55,142 bases of DNA, taken from positions 80,881 through 136,022 of the forward strand of contig MFJL01000041.1 of the NCBI GenBank assembly GCA_001779195.1. The letters run 5' to 3'. Within the stretch, counting starts at the first letter, position 1; every line of letters begins with the position of its first letter. The position numbers were made by a program, and so were the translations under genes. Shown here in pieces: positions 8,880 through 17,825 of this stretch. The notes below the pieces were generated by a model. That model ran no database searches. It saw nothing but the letters and a program-made list of their open reading frames with translations, and had not been told where the DNA came from. The DNA comes from Candidatus Gottesmanbacteria bacterium RIFCSPHIGHO2_02_FULL_39_11. Lineage in GTDB: Bacteria; Patescibacteriota; Microgenomatia; 2-02-FULL-39-11.

Positions 8880-10535
8880 ATGTGTATATCTTTTACAAAA
8901 ATATTTTTTATTCTCATTTTTATCTTATCCGTATTTCTTAGGTTTTATGATCTTAGAAATATACCTACCGGATTCTATACAGATGAAGCGGCTTTTGGAT
9001 ACAATGCTTACTCCCTTCTTAAAACAGGAAAAGATGAATTCGGAGTTCTTGTCCCCTTTGTCTTTCATTCATTCGGGGATTATAAATCTCCTTTGTTTTT
9101 TTATTATCTTATTCCATTTGTCGGGTTATTTGACTTAACTATTCTTTCAGTTCGGTCAGGTGCAGTTATCTTGGGTATTGGGATAATTGTCGGAATTTTT
9201 CTCCTTACCTATCTTCTTTCACGGAATAAAAGGCTTTCTCTTACTGCAATGTTAATTTCTTCAATTACGCCGTTGTCATTGCAGTTTAACCGCATGGTTC
9301 ATGAAAATAATTTATCCGTCTTTTTAATATTATACGGGTTAATATTTTTTTTAAAAGCCGAGAAAAATAAATGGTACTTTCTTATATCCGGAATATTATT
9401 CGGCCTAAGTATATATGCATACCATGATGCAAAAATAATAACTCCTTTACTTTTAGGAGGACTCTTTCTTTTTTACAAAAAAAAATATCTTTCCAAAATA
9501 GGACATATCGCAATTTTTTTGGCTCCCATTATTTTACTTTCTTGTATTTTAATTCTTAATCTAATTCGAAGTTCAGGACTTCACCGTCCTTTCTCTGTTC
9601 TTGTATTTAATAACCAGGGAACATTTGCAGATATTATTGCCTGGCGGCAGGACATATCCTATTTCCAAAATAAAGATGTCGCCTTAGTCGGAAAACTTTT
9701 TATTAATAGGCCGATTAACTATGCTTTATCTTTTCTAAGTAATTACCTTTCCCATTACTCACCCTCTTTCCTTTTCTTTTTCGGGGATCCGGTAAAAATA
9801 TACTCAACGGTAGGGACAGGAATTCTCATGGTGAGTTTTTTACCGGTTTTAATTTTCGGATTTGTACTTCTTTTTACCCGCTATAAAAATAACCGGAATA
9901 TTATCCTATGGATTCTACTTATCGGTTCTCTCTCCGGTGCGTTAACTGCGTACGTACCCTCTGCCAGTCGGACCTTTATTCTTATTTTTCCTTTCAGTTT
10001 ATTATCCGCAATGGGTGCGGTTTATTTATCCGGGTTTTTTAAAAAGAAATCTTATTTTATTTCTCTTATTTTGATATTCGTTTTTATCGTCATGTTTGAC
10101 TTTACCCGTTTTTTAAATCTTTATTTTTTTGTAACACCTGTCAGATACGCAAAAGATTGGAATTACGGACGGGAAGAGCTTTTGAAGGAAGTAAATCAGT
10201 ATGCTGGAAATTTCAAGCATATATGGTTTTCAAGGCAGGTCGGAGAATATATTTATCTTCTCTTTTTTAATAAAATTGATCCCAGGCAGTTTCAAAATGA
10301 TTATACATGGGATACAGTTGATAAGTACGGATTTCAATGGGTTAAAAGTTTTGGTAAATATACCTTTGAAACGATTCCTCCGAAACCCTGGATAAATACT
10401 CAAACTCTTTATATCGGACTGCCTGAAAATTTTGACGGCAATGCAATACCTCTGAAAACTATCAAATACCCTTCCGGTAATCCGGCTTATTATATTTTGG
10501 ATTATCATTCTTTTACCCCTCCCAATGAATATTAA
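8880..10535 (+). CDS. GT-C polytopic glycosyltransferase, array copy 4
   Basis: 'NIPTGFYTDEAAFGYNAYSLLKTGKDEFGVLVPFVFHSFGDYKSPLFFY'. Confidence 0.85.
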   Translation: MCISFTKIFFILIFILSVFLRFYDLRNIPTGFYTDEAAFGYNAYSLLKTGKDEFGVLVPFVFHSFGDYKSPLFFYYLIPFVGLFDLTILSVRSGAVILGIGIIVGIFLLTYLLSRNKRLSLTAMLISSITPLSLQFNRMVHENNLSVFLILYGLIFFLKAEKNKWYFLISGILFGLSIYAYHDAKIITPLLLGGLFLFYKKKYLSKIGHIAIFLAPIILLSCILILNLIRSSGLHRPFSVLVFNNQGTFADIIAWRQDISYFQNKDVALVGKLFINRPINYALSFLSNYLSHYSPSFLFFFGDPVKIYSTVGTGILMVSFLPVLIFGFVLLFTRYKNNRNIILWILLIGSLSGALTAYVPSASRTFILIFPFSLLSAMGAVYLSGFFKKKSYFISLILIFVFIVMFDFTRFLNLYFFVTPVRYAKDWNYGREELLKEVNQYAGNFKHIWFSRQVGEYIYLLFFNKIDPRQFQNDYTWDTVDKYGFQWVKSFGKYTFETIPPKPWINTQTLYIGLPENFDGNAIPLKTIKYPSGNPAYYILDYHSFTPPNEY

Positions 10536-12138
10536 GATAGTAATACTAGTACTTCTTATTATGTGTGCCCTTTTTTTAAGAGTCTGGAAAGTGGGGGAGT
10601 TTCCGGTTTCCCTATACGGAGATGAGGAGTCTTTTGCATGGAATGCCTGGAATATTTTAAAAACAGGAGCAGATGAGTTTGGGACCCCTTATCCTCTTCA
10701 GTTTCGTGCATTTGATGACTATAAAGCCCCGATTCCCGTATATCTTTTGGTTCCAGTGTTTGGGGTATTTGGGATGAATCCGGACTCGATACGAATTCCT
10801 ATTTCAGTTGCGTCTGTTCTAACCATAATTGCCATCTATGCATTATCCCGCAGATTTTTTGATGTAAGAGCATCTCTTCTTATTTCATTTACAATCGCAA
10901 TTTCAGCCTGGGACATTCATCTGTCGCGGGGATATTTTGAAGCTACTCTTTCTCTATTATTTTTAGTCTCTGCGCTTTATTTTTTCCTGGGAAATAAAAT
11001 CCGTGACCAACTGTTAAACGCTTTATTTTTTTCCTTATCTGTTTATACGTATTTTACTCCCCGATTATTTTTGATTTTTATGCTTCCGTTACTTCTTGTA
11101 TGGAAGTTAAAAGTTATAAGGAACAAAAAAGAGGCAGTTAAAAAAGTCATAATCAGTTACGGCATTCTTTTTCTAATCTCTATTCCTCTTCTGTATCAGA
11201 CTTTTTTCGGGTATGGACTTTCCCGTTTTTCAAAGCTTTTGGAAGGGTTAAACACACGAGTTGTACAAACTATAGGAGCAGAGAGACAAACTTCAAGCTT
11301 GTCTGAGTTTGTCACCCGAAATCTCGTAAACAAGGCAACCGTTTCTGCTCGTTTTATTATTCAAGGGTATCTCGAGCACTTTTCCTTTAATTTTTATTTT
11401 GTAAATGCAGACACAACTTTGAGATACTTTACGGGAGATAGGGGACTTTTATATTTGTTTGATTTGCCTTTCTTGATTGCCGGTCTTTATAAGTTATGGA
11501 GATATAAAAGAAATGCTTTTTATTTTATTTTTATTTGGCTTTTGACTGCTCCCATTCCCGCTTCAATTGTAGGACGCCCCTTTTCTTTAAGAAGTCTTGC
11601 CATGGCTCCACCTCTTTGGATTATCATAGGATACGGAATATATTCCGTGTTTCAAGAGCTTAGGAACAAGAAAATAAAATATATTTTTTCAGTAATTATT
11701 ACAGGTATTGCAGTTTTCTCTTTACTAGGCTGGTTAATCAGGTACTTTTACTTTTATCCGAAACTAGGTGCTACCTGGTGGGGAGGAATAAATAAAATCG
11801 CTTTGGAGGCGGCATTTAAAGAGCAGGATAAGTATACTCATATATTTCTGTCTGATTATTATTCAGGCATGCCTCTCTCCTTTGCAGTCTATACCCAGGC
11901 TGATCCGCGAGTTTTCCGACAGGCAGTTCTAAATCCTGTCGTTTTAGCAGACGGAAGACACCTTATAAAATTGGGAAAATTTTATTTTGGCTCTCTGGAT
12001 ATCGATAAAACCAGAATGAATAAAAATATCATACCTGTTCACAGTCTTTATTTTGCACGTCCGGAAGAAGCAGTATCTGAAGAAGCTATCCATGCTCCGG
12101 ATGACGGCAGAGTACTATTTTATGTATACCGCAATTGA
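10525..12138 (+). CDS. GT-C polytopic glycosyltransferase, array copy 5
   Basis: 'EFPVSLYGDEESFAWNAWNILKTGADEFGTPYPLQFRAFDDYKAPIPVY'; overlaps previous ORF. Confidence 0.85.
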   Translation: MNIKIVILVLLIMCALFLRVWKVGEFPVSLYGDEESFAWNAWNILKTGADEFGTPYPLQFRAFDDYKAPIPVYLLVPVFGVFGMNPDSIRIPISVASVLTIIAIYALSRRFFDVRASLLISFTIAISAWDIHLSRGYFEATLSLLFLVSALYFFLGNKIRDQLLNALFFSLSVYTYFTPRLFLIFMLPLLLVWKLKVIRNKKEAVKKVIISYGILFLISIPLLYQTFFGYGLSRFSKLLEGLNTRVVQTIGAERQTSSLSEFVTRNLVNKATVSARFIIQGYLEHFSFNFYFVNADTTLRYFTGDRGLLYLFDLPFLIAGLYKLWRYKRNAFYFIFIWLLTAPIPASIVGRPFSLRSLAMAPPLWIIIGYGIYSVFQELRNKKIKYIFSVIITGIAVFSLLGWLIRYFYFYPKLGATWWGGINKIALEAAFKEQDKYTHIFLSDYYSGMPLSFAVYTQADPRVFRQAVLNPVVLADGRHLIKLGKFYFGSLDIDKTRMNKNIIPVHSLYFARPEEAVSEEAIHAPDDGRVLFYVYRN

Positions 12139-13645
12139 AACATTCTTAAATAAAAAGAATCGGATCCAAATTATTTTTTCAGTTCTTTTATGGTTTTTGA
12201 GTATTTTTTCCATTCTTGTGGGAGTTATCAAAGGAGGAATGCCCTTTTGGAATGATCCGGCTCGGGATCTTCTTTTAGCGGTTGATAATATAAGAAAATT
12301 AACACTTATCGGTCCTCCCAGCGGAATACCGGGAATCTTTTACGGCCCCTACTGGATATGGATACTCTCTGTACCTTTACTTATAACCCGTGATCCCCGT
12401 TTTGTAGTATTTTTTACTCTGTGGATTCCTTATCTTATTCTGTTTCCTTTTATTATTTTAAAATTTAAACCGTTTTCACATAGTCTTACCCGCATCGGAA
12501 TCATTTCTTTATTTCTTGTTTCTTACAACCAGTATGGGATTTTTCTTTGGAATCCTCATCTTGCACCCTTTTTATTTCTTATATTATTTGTTGTTTTATT
12601 TTCAATGCCGTTTGAGAGAAAACTGCGTTATTTTTTGGGAGGATTGATTACAGGGATTATCGTTACATTTCATATTTCATTTGGACTTGGCATTTTAATT
12701 GCCGTATCCTTATATATATTAACTGAAACTTTAAGGACTGAATTTACTGGGAATCGCCTTCTGAAAGATAAGCTTCACAAAACTGCATTCAAATTAATAC
12801 TTTTTGTCATAGGTGTAATAATTTCTTTTTTACCCTTTTTAGTATTTGAGTCCCGCCACGGATGGATGCAAGGGAGAGCATTTTTCCATGCAGGTTCAGA
12901 ATCACTTATTAATAATGCATCTGTTGTCAGTCAAAAGGGTCTTACCGGAATTCAAATAATTCAAACCTTTCTTAATGTACCCCAAAATCTTTTTTCGATA
13001 CATAATAATTTATTTTCCATTTTTTTTCTTATAATTCTGATTTCCGGAGTATTTATTTTTCATGTGCACAAAACAGATAAAAACATAGGACACGCTCACA
13101 TGCTTAAATTTCTGTCCATATCTTTGGTTATTCCCATGATAATTTATCTCGTGAGTCGCAATCCCGTTTGGGAATATCATTTTATCGGATTTGAAATGGT
13201 TATTATTCTCATATCTGCAATTTTTTTGGAAAAGATAAAGATATTAAGATATATATTTATAGTCTGGGTTATTTTTTTGTCTTTTTCATCATTTATTAAA
13301 ACCGTTGACTCCCTTCCCGGGGATCCCCGGTTGGTTTCAGGACTTGCATCAAAAGAAGATGCAGTAAAAGTAATAAAAGCTGATGCAAAAAACAGTTCCG
13401 TTGTCTATTTTGCATATGCCCCTTCCCTATATACGTATGACTACGATTATTTATTTAAGTGGCTTATTCCCGGAAAAACTTTTTCAATATTAGGTGCAAC
13501 ACCTATCTATCTTATTATTCCGAAAAGCTCAGACGCGGTGACAGAGGATTTTATCAACTACCGGACACCTCGGGGTAAATATCATACAGATAAAAGATGG
13601 GATTTAATTGACAAAACCATAATTCTAAAACGTGTGAAAACGTAA
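12122..13645 (+). CDS. GT-C-like polytopic membrane protein with variant DPARD motif, array copy 6 (start re-assigned from 12053)
   Basis: 'GGMPFWNDPARDLLLAVDNIRKLTLIGPPSGIPGIFYGPYWIW'; in-frame ATG at 12122 gives a short overlap with upstream CDS. Confidence 0.7.
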   Translation: MYTAIETFLNKKNRIQIIFSVLLWFLSIFSILVGVIKGGMPFWNDPARDLLLAVDNIRKLTLIGPPSGIPGIFYGPYWIWILSVPLLITRDPRFVVFFTLWIPYLILFPFIILKFKPFSHSLTRIGIISLFLVSYNQYGIFLWNPHLAPFLFLILFVVLFSMPFERKLRYFLGGLITGIIVTFHISFGLGILIAVSLYILTETLRTEFTGNRLLKDKLHKTAFKLILFVIGVIISFLPFLVFESRHGWMQGRAFFHAGSESLINNASVVSQKGLTGIQIIQTFLNVPQNLFSIHNNLFSIFFLIILISGVFIFHVHKTDKNIGHAHMLKFLSISLVIPMIIYLVSRNPVWEYHFIGFEMVIILISAIFLEKIKILRYIFIVWVIFLSFSSFIKTVDSLPGDPRLVSGLASKEDAVKVIKADAKNSSVVYFAYAPSLYTYDYDYLFKWLIPGKTFSILGATPIYLIIPKSSDAVTEDFINYRTPRGKYHTDKRWDLIDKTIILKRVKT

Positions 13646-13653
13646 GTCTTAAC

Positions 13654-13662
13654 TGGTACAAT
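13654..13662 (+). promoter_or_regulatory. Extended -10-like element TGGTACAAT
   Basis: TG-N-TACAAT ending 12 nt before ATG at 13675. Confidence 0.4.
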
Positions 13663-13674
13663 ATCAAAACTAGG

Positions 13675-15285
13675 ATGAACTCTAAAATTTTTCTCGGTTT
13701 GATTCTTGGTTTGGCACTTTTCCTTAGGCTATTTCAATTAGGAATCAATCCACCTAGCCTTTACTGGGATGAAGCATCTCTGGGATATAACGCATATTCC
13801 ATCTTGACAAGCGGGAAAGATGAGCATGGGGAAGTTTTTCCCCTTGCACGGTTTATAGCCTTTGGCGACTTTAAGCCTCCTCTTTATATCTATACCGCTT
13901 CACTTTCCATATTGTTTTTCGGATTGACTGAATTTGCGGTTCGTCTGCCTTCATCGCTTGCCGGATTTTTTATGGTACTTTTTACATACCTTCTCTGCCG
14001 GGAGTTGTTTTTCAAAAAAAGAATTTCACTTGTTGCGTCTTTTTTGATTGCCGTTTCTCCCTGGTCCCTGCAGTTTTCCCGTGCCGCGTTTGAGGCAAAT
14101 CTAGGTGCTCTTTTTAATTTAATGGGAATTTATTTTTTTGTTTTATTCAAGCGGAGGAAAATCGCAATTTTCTTATCCGTTATATTTTTTATTTTTTCCT
14201 TCTATACGTTTAATTCAAACCGGATTACTGCACCGTTACTTCTTGCGTTTCTTTTTATTATTAACTTTAAAACCGTCCTTAAAAACTATTTATGGGTCTT
14301 TGTTTCTATTTTAATTGGGATAATTCTTATTCTTCCCAGTAGTCACTACCTAAGAGATCGGGAAAGCAGGGTGAGATTTCAGGAAGTAAGTATTTTTAAT
14401 GACCTTACTCCGGTTGAAATATCAAACCAGAGGAGCCAAAGAGAGGGGAATTCGCCGATTGCTAAAGTTCTTCATAACCGGAGAGTCCTCTTTGCCGTGA
14501 GTTTTCTTAAGCATTTTACGGCAAATTTTGACGGAAGATTTCTCTTTGTAAAAGGGGATGCGAATGCGCGTCTTTCTATTTTGGAAATGGGGGAGTTATA
14601 TCCCATTGAGCTCCCGCTTCTTATATTGGGAGTATGGTATCTTGCTTTGCACAAGAAAAAAACAGGACTTATTATCGCCCTCTGGATGATAATTGCGGTA
14701 ATTCCTGCAGCAACCGCCAAGGAGGTGCCTCATGCTCTTCGAATTGTGTCCATTCTTCCGTCCTACCAGATTATAGGAGCTGTGGGATGTATGTATTTAT
14801 ATCATCTGATTAAATACAGACAGATAAAGATAGGTTTTTTTATTTCCATTTTTATATCCCTTGGGTATGTTTTTTGCGTATATTATTACCTTCATAATTA
14901 TTATTTTCATTATCCGCAGGAATCAAATTTCGCCTGGCAGTATGGATATAAACAAATGGTGCAAAAAGTTTCTCAAATTGAAAATCAGTATAACCGGATA
15001 TTTGTAACAACAGCACTGGGGCGTCCGTATATATACTTTGCTTTTTATAATCGTATAAGTAATCAGGACTTTTTAAAAAATAAAGTCGCAGACAGGGACT
15101 GGTATGGATTCTGGACCGTAAGCAAATTGGGAAAATATTATTTCGATTTTACTCCTCTTCAAAATTCCAGGCAAAATGATTTAATTGTGACAACTCCTGA
15201 GTCAATCCCCGGCGAGTTTAACGTATTTGATACGATTTATGATTTAGAAGGTAAGCCTGTATTGGTTCTTGCAGATAGAAGGTAG
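13675..15285 (+). CDS. GT-C polytopic glycosyltransferase, array copy 7
   Basis: 'NPPSLYWDEASLGYNAYSILTSGKDEHGEVFPLARFIAFGDFKPPLYIY'. Confidence 0.85.
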   Translation: MNSKIFLGLILGLALFLRLFQLGINPPSLYWDEASLGYNAYSILTSGKDEHGEVFPLARFIAFGDFKPPLYIYTASLSILFFGLTEFAVRLPSSLAGFFMVLFTYLLCRELFFKKRISLVASFLIAVSPWSLQFSRAAFEANLGALFNLMGIYFFVLFKRRKIAIFLSVIFFIFSFYTFNSNRITAPLLLAFLFIINFKTVLKNYLWVFVSILIGIILILPSSHYLRDRESRVRFQEVSIFNDLTPVEISNQRSQREGNSPIAKVLHNRRVLFAVSFLKHFTANFDGRFLFVKGDANARLSILEMGELYPIELPLLILGVWYLALHKKKTGLIIALWMIIAVIPAATAKEVPHALRIVSILPSYQIIGAVGCMYLYHLIKYRQIKIGFFISIFISLGYVFCVYYYLHNYYFHYPQESNFAWQYGYKQMVQKVSQIENQYNRIFVTTALGRPYIYFAFYNRISNQDFLKNKVADRDWYGFWTVSKLGKYYFDFTPLQNSRQNDLIVTTPESIPGEFNVFDTIYDLEGKPVLVLADRR

Positions 15286-15287
15286 AT

Positions 15288-16871
15288 ATGAAAAAAATAT
15301 TTATTTTATTCTTAATATTAACTCTTGGTTTTATTTTGCGTTTTTGGCATTTGGGGGATAATCCTCCGTCTTTGGATTGGGATGAAGCTTCTTTGGGATA
15401 TAATGCTTACTCAATTCTAAAAACGGGAGCTGATGAGTATGGTAATTTTCTCCCGCTCTCCATCCGCTCATTCGGGGACTATAAACCTCCTTTATACACA
15501 TATCTTACCATTCCGCCGGTTTCTTTATGGGGACTTAATGAGTACTCAACTCGTTTTGCATCTGCACTTCTCGGGTTTTTTACACTTATTGTTGGATATT
15601 TTCTTGTACGTATACTCTTAAATTTATACTCAGCTAAAATACCGCTTCTTTTTACTTTGTTTTTTGCCATTTCCCCTTGGCATATTCAGTTTAGCCGGAT
15701 CGCGTTTGAATCTAATATCTCCTTATTTTTTGTCTCTCTGGGAATCTGTCTTTTTTTATACGCTTCAAAGCGGCCTAAGCTGTATATCGCGAGCTTTATT
15801 ATGTTAGGACTTTCCCTGTACACATATCATTCTCCAAGACTTATTGTCCCCCTTCTTATAGTTTTTTTAACATTACTCTATAGACGGCATATTCTTCCCA
15901 ATAAAAAGTGGTTTGTAGTAGGTATAATCTGTTTTATTCTTTTAATTCTTCCGGTTCTCAAAGAGCTCAGAGGTAGTACAGGAGCCCGTTTTAGCTCGGT
16001 AAGCAGTCTCACTCCCGAGTCCCTCAGTGAAAGCATCAATCTGATAAAAATTGATAAAGAAAACGGGGATAGATTAGGTATGCTTACCCATAACCGCAGA
16101 CTTATATATGCGCGTGAAATTTTGGGGGGTTATTTGGATCATTTTAATTTTGATTTTTTGTTTTTAAACGGAGATCCGCCTGCCCGTCATCACGCAAACG
16201 GCATGGGAATGATGTACCTGTGGGACTTTATATTTGTAGCAATTGGAGGAATTGTTGTATTAAGAGTTCGTAATGCTGGAATGAAAGTAATGGTTATTTG
16301 GCTTGTTCTTTCCCCTTTGGCATCAGCCCTGACAACCGGTACTCCTCATGCAGTACGCGCACTTTTAATGCTCTTGCCTCTTGTTTATTTTTCGACGATC
16401 GGATTTAATTTTGTTTATACTCGGTATAAAAAATTGACCCGTGTCGCTGTATTTTTTCTTCTTATTAATTTTTACTACTATTTAAATCTCTACTGGATTC
16501 ATTCACCTGTTGAAAGCTCTTCTGATTGGCAGTATGGATACAAACAGGTTGTTTCTGAGGTTGCAAAAAGGGAAAGCGAGTTTGATAAAATTATTGTTAC
16601 TTACCGGTATGACCAGCCGTACATATTTTTTCTTTATTATAATCTTATTGATCCTTCCTGGTATCAGAAAAACTGGGGGACAGGGGAAATCCCAAGAAGT
16701 AACAGAAGTTTTGGAAAATTCGAATTTAGAAATATTGACTGGCAAAAGGATTCATATCTTAAAAATGTCCTTTTTGTCGGAACTGGCGATGAGATACCTT
16801 CGGATATTCCAAATGAGCAAGTTTTACACTTTTTAGACGGATCCGTTGCCTTCCGGGTAGTTGCACGCTAA
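15288..16871 (+). CDS. GT-C polytopic glycosyltransferase, array copy 8
   Basis: 'NPPSLDWDEASLGYNAYSILKTGADEYGNFLPLSIRSFGDYKPPLYTY'. Confidence 0.85.
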   Translation: MKKIFILFLILTLGFILRFWHLGDNPPSLDWDEASLGYNAYSILKTGADEYGNFLPLSIRSFGDYKPPLYTYLTIPPVSLWGLNEYSTRFASALLGFFTLIVGYFLVRILLNLYSAKIPLLFTLFFAISPWHIQFSRIAFESNISLFFVSLGICLFLYASKRPKLYIASFIMLGLSLYTYHSPRLIVPLLIVFLTLLYRRHILPNKKWFVVGIICFILLILPVLKELRGSTGARFSSVSSLTPESLSESINLIKIDKENGDRLGMLTHNRRLIYAREILGGYLDHFNFDFLFLNGDPPARHHANGMGMMYLWDFIFVAIGGIVVLRVRNAGMKVMVIWLVLSPLASALTTGTPHAVRALLMLLPLVYFSTIGFNFVYTRYKKLTRVAVFFLLINFYYYLNLYWIHSPVESSSDWQYGYKQVVSEVAKRESEFDKIIVTYRYDQPYIFFLYYNLIDPSWYQKNWGTGEIPRSNRSFGKFEFRNIDWQKDSYLKNVLFVGTGDEIPSDIPNEQVLHFLDGSVAFRVVAR

Positions 16872-16880
16872 AATAGAGAA

Positions 16881-17825
16881 ATGAAAATACTTGTAACCGG
16901 AGGGGCCGGATTTATTGCCTCACATATTGCGGATAGATACATAGAAAAAGGACACTCTGTTGTTGTTCTTGACAATCTCTCAAGCGGTAAAAGAGAGTAT
17001 GTTCACCCTAAAGCAGTTTTTTATCAGTGCGATATTCGAAAGTATGAAGAGGTAGAAAGGGTTATTAGTTGTGAAAAACCTGAAATAATAAATCACCACG
17101 CAGCTCAGATAAGTGTCAGAAAGTCTGTTGAGGATCCCCCGTTTGATGCAGAGGTAAACCTGGTGGGTCTTTTAAATCTATTGGAAGCAGGAAGAAAAAA
17201 CGGTCTTAAAAAGGTTGTATTTGCCTCTTCAGGAGGAGTTGTATACGGAGATGCACAGGTATTACCAACCCCTGAGGACTATACTCCTTTACAGCCTCTT
17301 TCACCCTACGGGGTTGCAAAACTCGCAAGCGAGTATTATCTGTTTTTTTACAAAAGAACCTATGGAATTTCATTTGTTGCTCTTCGCTATGGAAATGTAT
17401 ACGGCCCCCGGCAAAATCCTCACGGAGAGGCGGGAGTCGTTGCAATTTTTTCCAAAAAGCTCATAAAAGGGGAGTCACCTACTATTAACGGAGATGGAAA
17501 GCAGACACGCGACTATGTGTATGTGGAAGATGTAGTACACGCCAATGTCTTGGCGCTTGCTAGTTCTGCTGAGGGAGCATTTAATATCGGAACTGGGCAA
17601 GAGAGTAATGTTTTAACTATTTTTTCAACTCTTAAGGATATTTTAAAATCCTCACTTACTCCTATTCACGGACCGGCAAAGCAGGGGGAACAGAAAAGAA
17701 GCTGTCTTAATAATTCCAAAGCCAAAAAGCAAATTAAATGGACTCCTCAATTTACATTGCAGGATGGGCTTGAAAGAACAGTTGATTATTTCAAAACTGA
17801 GAGTAATAGTCAGAATGAAAAATAA
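16881..17825 (+). CDS. NAD-dependent epimerase/dehydratase, UDP-glucose 4-epimerase-like
   Basis: '[16 protein letters not shown]', 'SSGGVVYGD', 'SPYGVAKLASEYY', 'RYGNVYGPRQ'. Confidence 0.9.
   Translation: MKILVTGGAGFIASHIADRYIEKGHSVVVLDNLSSGKREYVHPKAVFYQCDIRKYEEVERVISCEKPEIINHHAAQISVRKSVEDPPFDAEVNLVGLLNLLEAGRKNGLKKVVFASSGGVVYGDAQVLPTPEDYTPLQPLSPYGVAKLASEYYLFFYKRTYGISFVALRYGNVYGPRQNPHGEAGVVAIFSKKLIKGESPTINGDGKQTRDYVYVEDVVHANVLALASSAEGAFNIGTGQESNVLTIFSTLKDILKSSLTPIHGPAKQGEQKRSCLNNSKAKKQIKWTPQFTLQDGLERTVDYFKTESNSQNEK

Noticed and set aside
16881-17825. Naming the epimerase galE and the 28405 gene fcl
   Set aside because: The family is clear but substrate specificity cannot be read from sequence alone, so gene symbols were left blank
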